Positions 9,690 through 18,262 of a stretch of 64,000 bases of DNA are shown piece by piece. A program made the position numbers and the translations under genes. This stretch comes from Nocardiopsis sp. ATB16-24. GTDB taxonomy: Bacteria; Actinomycetota; Actinomycetes; Streptosporangiales; Streptosporangiaceae. Within the stretch, counting starts at the first letter, position 1. Each line of letters opens with the position of its first letter. The notes under the pieces were generated by a model. It had not been told where the DNA came from and made no database searches. It was given only the letters and a program-made list of their open reading frames with translations. The stretch covers positions 1 through 64,000 of the forward strand of contig NZ_JASCXJ010000003.1 in the NCBI RefSeq assembly GCF_030271535.1, given 5' to 3'.

Positions 9690-10601
9690 TCAGCCCTTCA
9701 CCGCGCCGATGATGACGCCCTTGGTGAAGTGCTTCTGCACCAGCGGGTAGACGAACGTGACCGGCACCAGCGCCACCACCACGATGGCCATCTGGATGGC
9801 CAGGTTGGGCGCCGACGCGGTCCCCTGCACGGCGTCGCCGATCACCGAGTTGGAACTGAGCTGCTGACCCTGCTGCACGTACTGGCGCAGTACCAGTTGC
9901 AGCGGCCACTTGGCGTTGTCGTTGATGTAGAGGATGGCGTTGAAGAAGGCGTTCCAGTAGCCCACCGCGTAGAACAGGGCGATGACCGCCGTGACCCCCT
10001 TGGACATGGGCAGCACCAGCCGGGTCAGGATGGTCCACTCGCTCGCCCCGTCCACGCGTGCGCTGTCGCCGATCTCCTGGGGCAGGTTCATGAAGAAAGC
10101 GCGCATCACCACCAGGTTGAACGCGTTCACCGCCGTGGGCAGGATCAGCGACCAGTAGCTGTCGATCAACCCGACCTCGCTCACCAGCAGGTACAGCGGG
10201 ATCATCCCCGGGGCGAACAGGAAGGTCAGCAGGATCGCGAACAACAGCGGCCGATGCCACAGCGAGCCCGGTTGGGACAGCCCGTAGGCGGCCAGGACGG
10301 TCGCCGCCAGGCTGACCGCCGTCCCCACCGCCGTGACACCCAGGCTCACCAGGACCGCCCTGGTGACCACGCCGCCGCCGAACAGGTCGGCGTAGGCCTG
10401 GAAGGAGATCCCCTGCGGGACCAGGACCAGGCCGCCCGCCTCGTTGACCGCCGATGCGGGGGACAGGCTGGTCAGGACGACGACGTAGAGCGGGAAGACG
10501 ACGACGGCGGCGATGGCGGCGAGCGAGGTGTTCTTCGCCGCGCGTGCCGGAAGGCTCGGGCGCTCCGCCCACACGGGGCGGTCCGTGAACAGTGTGCTCA
10601 T
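9690..10601 (-). CDS. Carbohydrate ABC transporter permease, YtcP/LplC type
   Basis: 303 residues; the second integral membrane subunit of a CUT1 sugar importer. Six membrane segments are visible, beginning with SLAAIAAVVVFPLYVVVLTS at about residue 25, and the ATPase-contacting EAA loop reads DSARVDGASEWTILTRLVLP. The start at 10601 overlaps the stop of the preceding permease (ATGA), showing translational coupling. No ATP-binding subunit is encoded nearby; as in other actinobacteria a shared MsiK-type ATPase elsewhere may serve it (inference). The position inside the locus suggests xyloglucan oligosaccharides as cargo. Confidence 0.9.
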   Translation of the reverse strand: MSTLFTDRPVWAERPSLPARAAKNTSLAAIAAVVVFPLYVVVLTSLSPASAVNEAGGLVLVPQGISFQAYADLFGGGVVTRAVLVSLGVTAVGTAVSLAATVLAAYGLSQPGSLWHRPLLFAILLTFLFAPGMIPLYLLVSEVGLIDSYWSLILPTAVNAFNLVVMRAFFMNLPQEIGDSARVDGASEWTILTRLVLPMSKGVTAVIALFYAVGYWNAFFNAILYINDNAKWPLQLVLRQYVQQGQQLSSNSVIGDAVQGTASAPNLAIQMAIVVVALVPVTFVYPLVQKHFTKGVIIGAVKG

Positions 10602-11626
10602 GATCGTCGATAGATTCCGTTCTCCCCCATCTTGTGGGCCAGCTTGTTGGCCAGCACGATGAGGATCAGTCCGACCACGCCCTTGACCAGGCCCGCGACC
10701 GCGCCCGCGCTGTAGTTCCCCGTGACCAGGGTCTGGTGGTAGATGAAGGTGTCCAGTACCTCGGAGACGGCCGAACCGAACGCGTCCCGCTGGAGGTAGA
10801 ACTGCTCGAAGCCGACGTTGAGGATGTCGCCGAGCTTGAGGATCAGCAGTAGGACGATCACCGGACGCAGACCCGGCAGGGTGATGTGCCACATGCGCCG
10901 CCATCGGCCGGCCCCGTCCACGGCCGCGGACTCGTACAGGTTCTGGTTCACGGCCGCCAGCGCGGCCAGGAAGATGATCGTCCCCCACCCGGCGTCCTTC
11001 CAGACCATCTGGGAGGTGACCACGAACAGGAACGCGTCCGGGTCGGTCATGATCTCCAGGGGCGCGTGGCCGTTGCGCCGCAGCATCTGGGAGAACAGCC
11101 CGGCGCCGCCCAGGATCTGCTGGAACAGGGTGACGACCAGGACCCAGGAGAAGAAGTGCGGCATGTACACGATGCTCTGGAGCACCAGCCGCAGCCTGGG
11201 CGTCATGACGCCGTCCAACAGGATCGCCAGGGCGATGGGGATGGGGAAGAAGAACACCAGCTGGACGGTGGCGATCACCAGGGTGTTGCCGACCGCGCTC
11301 CAAAAACGCGCGTCGGTGAACAGTCGCTCGAACTGGGCCAGGCCCACCCACGGGCTGCCGAGCACGCCGTCCCAGGGGTTGTACTCCTGGAAGGCGATGA
11401 CGTTGCCCAGGGTCGGCGTGTAGTGGAACACCGCCAACAGCCCGATCGCCGGGAGCGTCATCAGCAGCAGCTGCCAGTCGCGGCGCAGCCGTGCCGAGAA
11501 CGAAGGCCCCTGTCTCCTCCGGGAGGGACGTGCGCCCCGGTGGTCGGGGACGACGGGGGGCCGTCGTCGCCGACCACCGCGCCGACGGGGCCCGGGGGCC
11601 GGTGAGGGCCTCGTGCCGGGGACCAT
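10598..11626 (-). CDS. Carbohydrate ABC transporter permease, LplB type
   Basis: 342 residues; the first membrane subunit of the importer. It has an Arg/Pro-rich cytoplasmic N-terminus of about 50 residues, then six membrane segments from LLLMTLPAIGLLAVFHYTPT, and an EAA loop ESAAVDGAGRWRRMWHITLP. LplB-like proteins pair with large (about 550-residue) binding lipoproteins, as here. The start at 11626 is 7 nt from the binding-protein stop; its ribosome site is weak (GAACGG), which suggests coupling to the upstream gene. A longer frame upstream overlaps the lipoprotein gene and was not chosen. Confidence 0.88.
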   Translation of the reverse strand: MVPGTRPSPAPGPRRRGGRRRRPPVVPDHRGARPSRRRQGPSFSARLRRDWQLLLMTLPAIGLLAVFHYTPTLGNVIAFQEYNPWDGVLGSPWVGLAQFERLFTDARFWSAVGNTLVIATVQLVFFFPIPIALAILLDGVMTPRLRLVLQSIVYMPHFFSWVLVVTLFQQILGGAGLFSQMLRRNGHAPLEIMTDPDAFLFVVTSQMVWKDAGWGTIIFLAALAAVNQNLYESAAVDGAGRWRRMWHITLPGLRPVIVLLLILKLGDILNVGFEQFYLQRDAFGSAVSEVLDTFIYHQTLVTGNYSAGAVAGLVKGVVGLILIVLANKLAHKMGENGIYRRS

Positions 11627-11633
11627 GGTCCGT

Positions 11634-13295
11634 TCAGTCACGGCCGTGCTCCTGGAGGACCTCCATGTAGAACTCGCGCCCCTCGTCGCCGCCGTCACGG
11701 CGCCAGTCGGCGATGGCCTTGTCCAGTGCCCCGAGGCCCTCACGGCCCCTGATGATGTCCTCCACCTTGTCGGTCATGGGGGTCTCGGCCGCGGAGAAGC
11801 GTTCGGGACGCTGGATGCGGATGCCCGCGAAGGGGTCCTCCTCGGCGAACCGGGCGGCGCGGTCGTACCAATCGCACTTCCACTGGACGAAGTCCGGGTA
11901 CTGGCTCTCGGTGACGGCCGGGGGCCGTCCGCTCAGGAAGTAGTAGCCGTCGTTGACCTCGGAGTTGCCCAGGTCGGTGAGCTGTGGGGCGCCGTCGTCG
12001 TCGAGCTCGTGGTGGACGCCCTCCGCGCCGTAGCGGTAGTCCATGTACTCCCGGGTGCCGAAGGGCGCGGCGCAGAAGTTCAGGATGCCGAGGATCTCCT
12101 CGACCTCCTCCGGCTCCATCCCCTTGCGTACGAACACCGACTGGCTGGAGGGGTCGTTGCGGTGCATGACGGGGTCCCTGTCCCCCGCCCCGAAGACCGG
12201 CATCAGGTCCAGGCGGAAACCGGGGTCGTCGCCGAGCATCTGCATGTAGGCCTCGTGCCAGGCGCCGAGCCCGTCCTGGTTGAAGATGATCTGGCCGGAG
12301 TTGAGTAGTTCCTTGGAGTTGTCGGCCTTGGCGACGATGTCGGGGTGGACCAGGCCGGCGTCGAACACCTTGCGCATGTACTCGACGCCGGCTCGCCACT
12401 CGTCGGTCTCGAACATGTGGACGAGGTCGCCGTTCTCGTAACGCCACTGTTTGGGTGCGCCGAAGACCTGCCGGATGCTCAGGTTGAAGTCGCCGAACGC
12501 CCAGCGGTTGTTGTCGGGGTCGTTGACCTCCTCACCGATCGCGAAGAGGTCGTCGGGACTGCTCGGCGGCTCGATGCCGTACTCCTCCAGCAGATCGCGC
12601 CGGTACAGCACCCAGTTGCCGAAGGGCTCGGAGGGCCAGGGCACGCCCTGCAACCGGCCGTTGAAGACGTTCCAGCGCCAGGCGTCACCGTCCAGGTTGG
12701 CGAGCATCGGATAGTCGGCGGCGGCGTCGCCGGCCAGGAGGGGGGTCAGGTCCTCGAACAGCTCTCCCACGGCCCGGTTGAACTGTGGGATCAGGTTGAT
12801 GACCCAGTCCGGGAACATCGTGATGTCGGCGACGTCGCGGCCGGCCACCACCGCGTTCATCTTGTCGATGATCGTGTTGCCGTCCTGGAAGTTGAACTCG
12901 ACCGTGGCGCCCATGCGGCCGTTGACGTGGTCGAAGAAGGAGTTGGCGCCCAGGCCCGGCGGAATCGGCCCCCACATGGGCGTCATGGCCGTGTAGTGAC
13001 CACCTCTGCCGAGGGGCTCCGGCACGGCCGTGACGAGGGTGTCGGGATAGGAGGTGAACCCGTCGGGGGCGCCGTGCAACCCCTCGATGTCGGGGGAGAC
13101 ACCGTCGAAGGGGATGTACGTGGGGATGAGGTCGTCCAGTGAGGTGGCCTCAGAGGCGGAACCGCCGCCACCGCCGCCACCGCCCGAACCGCAGCCGGAG
13201 AGGGTTCCCGCGGTGAGCGCGGCGGCGGTGGAGGCGCCCACCAGGCCGAGGAAGCGGCGGCGATGGATCGCCGGACGCAGGGGGGAGGGGGGCAT
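11634..13295 (-). CDS. Tat-exported sugar-binding lipoprotein (family 1, LplA type)
   Basis: 553 residues; the extracytoplasmic substrate-binding subunit of the importer. The start is set at the ATG at 13295, with AAGGA 6-7 nt upstream. The N-terminus carries a twin-arginine signal (HRRRFLGLVG, residues 11-20) and a lipobox LSGC with lipidated C35, followed by a run of glycines. The length fits the large LplA-like class used for oligosaccharides. It is the first gene of the binding protein-permease-permease operon, divergent from the GH3 gene across a 193-nt control region with two operator types. Confidence 0.9.
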   Translation of the reverse strand: MPPSPLRPAIHRRRFLGLVGASTAAALTAGTLSGCGSGGGGGGGGSASEATSLDDLIPTYIPFDGVSPDIEGLHGAPDGFTSYPDTLVTAVPEPLGRGGHYTAMTPMWGPIPPGLGANSFFDHVNGRMGATVEFNFQDGNTIIDKMNAVVAGRDVADITMFPDWVINLIPQFNRAVGELFEDLTPLLAGDAAADYPMLANLDGDAWRWNVFNGRLQGVPWPSEPFGNWVLYRRDLLEEYGIEPPSSPDDLFAIGEEVNDPDNNRWAFGDFNLSIRQVFGAPKQWRYENGDLVHMFETDEWRAGVEYMRKVFDAGLVHPDIVAKADNSKELLNSGQIIFNQDGLGAWHEAYMQMLGDDPGFRLDLMPVFGAGDRDPVMHRNDPSSQSVFVRKGMEPEEVEEILGILNFCAAPFGTREYMDYRYGAEGVHHELDDDGAPQLTDLGNSEVNDGYYFLSGRPPAVTESQYPDFVQWKCDWYDRAARFAEEDPFAGIRIQRPERFSAAETPMTDKVEDIIRGREGLGALDKAIADWRRDGGDEGREFYMEVLQEHGRD

Positions 13296-13361
13296 AGCTC
13301 GTTCCTTCGGTCGATCAGGCCGCGGCCCGGGGGGTAGGAAACGAAGGGCCATTTTGCTATG

Positions 13362-13390
13362 AATTGGTTGGCCGTTGAGGCAAACAAATT
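13362..13390. promoter_or_regulatory. ROK/XylR-like operator between importer and GH3 genes
   Basis: The arms AATTGGTTGG (13362-13371) and CAAACAAATT (13381-13390) pair at 8 of 10 positions around a 9-nt gap, the same spacing as the site before xylA. The stretch is strikingly AT-rich for this genome. Confidence 0.55.
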
Positions 13391-13432
13391 ACTCCACTGT
13401 GATGTGGCGCACAAGGTCCTTCGGTGTCGAAG

Positions 13433-13446
13433 TCGAAGCGTTTCGA
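13433..13446. promoter_or_regulatory. LacI-type operator before the GH3 gene
   Basis: TCGAAGCGTTTCGA differs from the palindrome at 6516 by one base and is followed by TTTCTC as there. It lies 43 nt before the GH3 start and about 140 nt before the divergent lipoprotein gene. Confidence 0.65.
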
Positions 13447-13488
13447 TTTCTCAGGACAATGCCCTGTGCACGAGAGGCGGACACCCCC

Positions 13489-16284
13489 ATGAGCTCCCCT
13501 TCGACCGTCCCGCCCCACCGGGATCCCGACCTGCCGGACGAGTACCGCCTGGACGACCTGATCGGTCGCCTCACCACCGAGGAGAAGCTCGGTCTGCTCC
13601 ACCAGCACCAGGCGCCGATCGAACGCCTGGGGATCGGCCCCTTCCGCACCGGCACCGAGGCACTGCACGGCCTGGCCTGGCTCGGCCCCGCCACCGTCCA
13701 CCCCCAGGCCCTCGGTCTGGCGAGCACCTGGGATCCGGACCTGGTCCGTCGCGTGGGCGAGGCCACCGCCGACGAGGTCCTCGCCCGGCAGGACGCCGGT
13801 GCCGGACGCAACGTGTGGGCACCGGTGGTCAACCCGTTGCGCGACCCCCGGTGGGGCCGTAACGAGGAGGGCTACTCCGAGGATCCGTGGTTGACCGGTC
13901 TCCTGGCCGCCGCCTACGCCCGGGGACTTGCCGGCGACGGCCCCCGCCTGCGCACCGCGCCGACCCTCAAACACTTCCTCGCCTACAACAACGAGGAGGG
14001 ACGCTGCGAGACCTCCAGCGACCTGCCGCCACGGGTACTGCGCGAGTACGAACTCCCGGCCTTCCTGCCGGCCCTGGCCGACGGGGCGGCCGTGGCCGTC
14101 ATGCCCTCCTACAACCTGGTCAACGGGCGTCCCGCACACCTGAGCCCGCTGATCGACGAGGTCCTGCGTCCCGCCGCACCCGACCACCTGCTGGTGGTCA
14201 GCGACGCCCACGCCCCGGCCAACCTCACCGAGGCCCAGCACTTCCACCCGGACCTTCCCACCGCCTACGCCCATGCGATCCGGGCCGGGCTCGACAGCTT
14301 CACCCAGGACGACGACAGGCCCGAGGCCACCCTGGGACACGTGACCGAGGCGCTTCGACGCGGGCTGCTCACGGAGGACGACGTCGACCGTGCGGTACGG
14401 CACGTGCTCTCCGTCCGGATGCGGCTCGGCGAGTTCGACACGCGGGCGGACGAGGAGGGCGCACTCGCGGACGCGGGGGCCTTCGACACCCCCGGACACC
14501 GGTCCCTGGCCAGGGAGGCGGCCACCCGTTCGTTGGTGCTGTTGCGCAACGAGGGGACGCTGCCGCTGCGCGACGTGCGCCGGATCGCCGTCATCGGGCA
14601 ACTCGGGGACACGGTGCTGGAGGACTGGTACAGCGGGACACTGCCCTACGCCGTCACCGCGCGCGCCGGGATCGCCGAGCGTGTCACGACGGTGTTCTGC
14701 GAGGGCGTCGACCGGGTACGCCTGCGTCTTCCCGGGGGCGAGGCGGTCCTCGACCCGGGCGGGGGCGCGCCGCTACGGCCGGCGTCCGAGGGCGAACAGG
14801 GGAGCGCGTTCGACCTCATGGACTGGGGCGGTGGGGCGTTCGTGCTGCGCTCGACGGTGACCGGTCGATGTCTGGACGAGGGGCCCGGCGGCACCCTGGC
14901 CGGCACCGCCCCCGGTCCGGGCACCTGGGAGGTGCGCCAGACCTTCCGCATGGAGGAGGTCGGGCCCGGACGGTTCGTCCTGGTCCAGGTGCACACGGGA
15001 CGCCGCGTCGGTCTGGTCGGGGACGGACGCACCCTCGGACTGACCGAGGGCGAGGCGTCCCCCTTCACGATCGAGGGACTGGGCTCGGGCGCGGTGGAGG
15101 CCGCCCGCGTGGCCTCCACCGCCGACGTCGCGGTGGTCGTCCTGGGTGACCACCCCATGGTCAACGGCCGCGAGACCGAGGACCGGACCGACCTGGACCT
15201 GCCGGCCGCCCAGGAACGGGTGCTGCGCGCGGTGCACGAGGCCAACCCGGCCACGGTCCTGGTGCTCGTCAGCGGAGGCCCGTTCGCCCTCACGTGGGCC
15301 GACGCACACGTCCCGGCGATCCTGTGGTCGGCGCACGGCGGCCAGGAGTACGGTCACGCGCTGGCCGACGTGCTCTTCGGCGACGCCGAGCCCGCGGGGC
15401 GGCTCACCCAGACCTGGTACCGGTCGGTCGAGGAGCTGCCCGACATCCTCGACTACGACATCATCGGCGCGCGCGGCACCTACCTGTACTTCGAGGGGGA
15501 ACCGCTCTACCCGTTCGGGCACGGACTCGGTTACACACGGGTGGAGTACGCGTCGCCGACGGTCGGGGTCGAGGAAGGCAGGGTCACCGTCACCGTCATG
15601 GTCGCCAACCACGGAACACGGCCCGCCGAGGAGGTCGTACAGGTCTACACCCGCCAACTGGTCTCCCGGGTGCGCACCCCCTCGCGCGCACTACGCGGAT
15701 TCGCCCGGGTACGGGTGGAGCCGGGACACAGGGTCATGGCCGAGGTGACCTTCGACGTGGACCGGCTCGCGTTGTGGGACACCATCCGGAACCGCTTCGT
15801 GGTGGAGGACGCCCCGCGCGAGGTCCTCATCGGACGGTCGGCCACCGACATCCGCCTCACCGCCGCCCTGGAGGTGCCGGGCGAGGTGATCGCGCCCCGC
15901 GACGCCTTCACCGCGTGGTCGGCGGCGGACTACGACGAGGCCCGGGGGACGCTGCTGCGTCCGCTCACCCCCGAACGGGGCGACGTGGTGCGCTCAGGCG
16001 AGGCGGGTGCGTGGGCGGCCTTCCGCGACGTGGACCTCGCGGGCGGGATCACCGGATGCCGGCTGATGGTGAACGCCGAACGTGCGGGCGTGCTCCGGAT
16101 GCGGCTGGACGATCCCGAGAGCGGGCCGACCATCGCCGTGGTCGACGTCACGGGGGGAGGGGACCGCTACGACTTCGTCGAGGTCACCGCCTCCGTGGTC
16201 GGCGCCGAGGGGGTCCGGGACGTCTACCTGGTCTTCGACGAACCGGGCACGGCGGTGGCGACCATGGCCTTCACCGGTCGCTGA
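13489..16284 (+). CDS. Large multidomain GH3 beta-glucosidase/beta-xylosidase
   Basis: 931 residues. Removes terminal beta-glucose or beta-xylose; in this locus probably finishing xyloglucan oligosaccharides. N-terminal barrel from LDDLIGRLTTEEKLGLLHQH; the nucleophile is D239 in VVSDAHAP. The C-terminal sandwich domain resumes at VAVVVLGDHP..GRETEDRTDLDL and is followed by a FnIII-like domain (PFGHGLGYT.. onward). Two extras are seen: an insert at about residues 413-535 with beta-trefoil/PA14-site-like repeats (FVLRSTVTGRCLDEG), and a C-terminal beta-sandwich (about 830-931) resembling a CBM6/35 module. No signal peptide. The start is the ATG at 13489; its ribosome site (GAGAGG) is modest, and an upstream ATG at 13460 is possible. 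Confidence 0.87.
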   Translation: MSSPSTVPPHRDPDLPDEYRLDDLIGRLTTEEKLGLLHQHQAPIERLGIGPFRTGTEALHGLAWLGPATVHPQALGLASTWDPDLVRRVGEATADEVLARQDAGAGRNVWAPVVNPLRDPRWGRNEEGYSEDPWLTGLLAAAYARGLAGDGPRLRTAPTLKHFLAYNNEEGRCETSSDLPPRVLREYELPAFLPALADGAAVAVMPSYNLVNGRPAHLSPLIDEVLRPAAPDHLLVVSDAHAPANLTEAQHFHPDLPTAYAHAIRAGLDSFTQDDDRPEATLGHVTEALRRGLLTEDDVDRAVRHVLSVRMRLGEFDTRADEEGALADAGAFDTPGHRSLAREAATRSLVLLRNEGTLPLRDVRRIAVIGQLGDTVLEDWYSGTLPYAVTARAGIAERVTTVFCEGVDRVRLRLPGGEAVLDPGGGAPLRPASEGEQGSAFDLMDWGGGAFVLRSTVTGRCLDEGPGGTLAGTAPGPGTWEVRQTFRMEEVGPGRFVLVQVHTGRRVGLVGDGRTLGLTEGEASPFTIEGLGSGAVEAARVASTADVAVVVLGDHPMVNGRETEDRTDLDLPAAQERVLRAVHEANPATVLVLVSGGPFALTWADAHVPAILWSAHGGQEYGHALADVLFGDAEPAGRLTQTWYRSVEELPDILDYDIIGARGTYLYFEGEPLYPFGHGLGYTRVEYASPTVGVEEGRVTVTVMVANHGTRPAEEVVQVYTRQLVSRVRTPSRALRGFARVRVEPGHRVMAEVTFDVDRLALWDTIRNRFVVEDAPREVLIGRSATDIRLTAALEVPGEVIAPRDAFTAWSAADYDEARGTLLRPLTPERGDVVRSGEAGAWAAFRDVDLAGGITGCRLMVNAERAGVLRMRLDDPESGPTIAVVDVTGGGDRYDFVEVTASVVGAEGVRDVYLVFDEPGTAVATMAFTGR

Positions 16285-16298
16285 CGGGAGCGTGACGG

Positions 16299-17552
16299 TC
16301 AGGCCGGGGCGGTGGGGACGCGGGGCTCGGGAAGGGGCAGCAGTCCCGCGTCGAGCGAGTGGATCATCGCGGTGGCCCCGCCCCGGGCCGCCGCGCTCAA
16401 CCCCAGGGACGACAGTTCGATCCGGCAACCGCCCGCCTGCGGCGCGAACGCGGTCGCCACCGCCTCCCTCCGACAAGGGGGCAGCAGCCACGGGCCCAGG
16501 GGCACGAAGTAGCCCCCCAGCACCACCAGGCCCGGGTTGGTGATGTTGATGAGCACGGCCAGTCCTCGGCCCAACCAGCCGCCCGCCCGCTCCAACGCGT
16601 CCACGGTCGTGGCGTCGCCCTCGCCGGCGCGCTCCACGGCCACCTCCACCAGTGCGGCGATGTCGCCGCCGGACAAGGGACGGTCCGGAACCCGGTCGGG
16701 GACCGCCTCGCGCAGGATCGCGTCGATCCCGGCCAACGCCTCCAGGCAGCCCCGTCCGCCGCACGCGCACTCCGGCCCGTCGGGGAGCAACGGCAGATGC
16801 CCCACCTCGCCCGCGAATCCGCCGGCCCCGCGCAGAGGCTCGCCCCCCGTCAACAGGCCCGCGCCGATGCCGACCTCGCCGGTCAGATACGCCAGGTCGG
16901 CGGTGCCGGCGAACGAACCCACGCGGTATTCGGCCACCGCGCCCAGGTTGGCGTCGTTGTCCACCCGTACCGGGACGCCCTCGATCCCCTCCTCGCGCAG
17001 CAGTTCCAGGAGTCGCGCGCGCAACGGCAGGTTCCGCCAGCCCAGGTTGGGCGCGTGCGTCACCGTTCCCGAGGGGGAGTCGATCAGGGCCGGGACCGCC
17101 ACGCTCACCCCCACGGGGGTACGTCCGCCCAGCGCCGGGTCGGTGAGCGTGGTCCCGAGGGTGTGCGCGATACGACGCACGGACTCCTCCGCGCCAGCGG
17201 AACGCGCGTCGAACGGGACATGGCGGTTGATCAGCTCGCGCTGGAGCAGGTCCACGGCGACCACCGACAGGTAGTCCACGTTGACCTCCAGACCGACCGC
17301 CGCGATCGAGGAGTCGTCCAGGGCCAGCAGGACACCGGGGCGACCCACCCGCTGCCGGGAGTTGCGGCCGGTCTCCCGGACCAGGCCGCGTGACATGAGG
17401 TCGGTGACCAGACTGGAGACGGTGGTCTTGTTCAGCCCGGTGGCCGAGGCGACCTCCGCGCGCGAACAGGGGGCCAGTTCGCGGACCGTGCGCAGCACGA
17501 CCCCCAGGTTCGTCTCGCGGACGGTCTGGAAGCCCATTGTTCCCGAAGCCAC
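16299..17552 (-). CDS. ROK-family transcriptional repressor, XylR-like
   Basis: 417 residues. The N-terminal winged helix-turn-helix (about 15-75: RAEVASATGLNKTTVSSLVT) binds DNA; the ROK sugar-binding domain follows with the ATP/sugar motifs and the zinc motif CACGGRGCLE. ROK repressors respond to xylose, glucose or similar sugars. The gene is convergent with the GH3 gene, with 14 nt between stops, placing it in the sugar locus; it is the only regulator there. The likely targets are the TAGTTTG/CCAACTA-type repeats before xylA, GH42/GH95 and the importer (inference). Confidence 0.88.
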   Translation of the reverse strand: MASGTMGFQTVRETNLGVVLRTVRELAPCSRAEVASATGLNKTTVSSLVTDLMSRGLVRETGRNSRQRVGRPGVLLALDDSSIAAVGLEVNVDYLSVVAVDLLQRELINRHVPFDARSAGAEESVRRIAHTLGTTLTDPALGGRTPVGVSVAVPALIDSPSGTVTHAPNLGWRNLPLRARLLELLREEGIEGVPVRVDNDANLGAVAEYRVGSFAGTADLAYLTGEVGIGAGLLTGGEPLRGAGGFAGEVGHLPLLPDGPECACGGRGCLEALAGIDAILREAVPDRVPDRPLSGGDIAALVEVAVERAGEGDATTVDALERAGGWLGRGLAVLINITNPGLVVLGGYFVPLGPWLLPPCRREAVATAFAPQAGGCRIELSSLGLSAAARGGATAMIHSLDAGLLPLPEPRVPTAPA

Positions 17553-17662
17553 GCTGGTCTCCTCCTCCGCCGCCGCACGCCGTGTCCGGATCGTACCGGG
17601 ATGCTCGTACCCGCCTCACGGAGTGGTTGCGCCCTCGCCGTTCCTCTGGTGTGATCCGGCCC

Positions 17663-18252
17663 ATGGTGCCTGCCGATCTCTTCCGAGACCAGCCCGTCCT
17701 GACAGGGGCGAGGGTCCGACTCGAACCGCTCGACGCCGTGACCGGTGAGCACATCATCGAACCCCTGCCGAACATGGACCCGGAGGTGCGCCGCCTCACC
17801 GGCACGCACCGCGAGTTCACGGAGGAGGAACTGCGTCGTCGGGCCGCGACCCGTCCCGCCCACCACGACCGGGCCGACTGGGTGGTCTTCTCCGAACACG
17901 GCGCCTGTCTGGGCACTGTGCCCTGACCGAACCGGACCCCGACAACGCCGGCGCGGGCCACCGGATCGCGCTCCACCACGTGTCCGACACCGGCAGGGGC
18001 TACGGAACGGAGGCCACCGACCTGGTCCTGGAGTACGCGTTCACCGTGGCCGGACTGCACCGGGTGTCCCTGGAGGTGTTCGACTTCAACGTCGGCGCGC
18101 AGAAGTCCTACGCGCGGTCCGGTTTCGTGCGGGAGGGCGTGCGACGTGGTTCCCTGCGCCAGGACGGTGCGTGGCACGACACGGTACTGATGTCGATCCT
18201 GGCCGAGGAGTACGCCGAGCTGCGCGTTCCCTCCACGGAAGGAAGCCGCTAG
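17663..18252 (+). pseudogene. GNAT acetyltransferase split by a frameshift
   Basis: Two reading frames together make one GNAT protein of about 196 residues. The first (ATG at 17663, stop at 17924-17926) holds the N-terminal part RLEPLDAVTGEH..WVVFSEHGACLGTV. The sequence then continues in the -1 frame from 17920 (ALTEPDPDNAGAGHRIALHH) with the acetyl-CoA loop DTGRGYGTEAT and the RimJ-like SLEVFDFNVGAQKSYARSGF. One missing base near 17918-17920 explains the break; restoring a G gives a smooth GTVALTEP. It is either a recent inactivating mutation or a sequencing error. It is followed 10 nt later by a Nudix gene. Confidence 0.8.
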
Positions 18253-18262
18253 TCTCGGGCCC

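Noticed and set aside
9474..9760. Short + strand ORF beginning MGFVEEPMIATMSEVRRHLA
   Set aside because: The first 30 residues look protein-like, but the frame runs through the terminator hairpin and into the permease gene on the other strand with Pro/Gly noise; no ribosome site.
17663..18252. Programmed -1 frameshifting in the GNAT gene
   Set aside because: No X-XXY-YYZ slippery stretch precedes the break (CTGTGCCC), and no pseudoknot was seen; a lost base is simpler.
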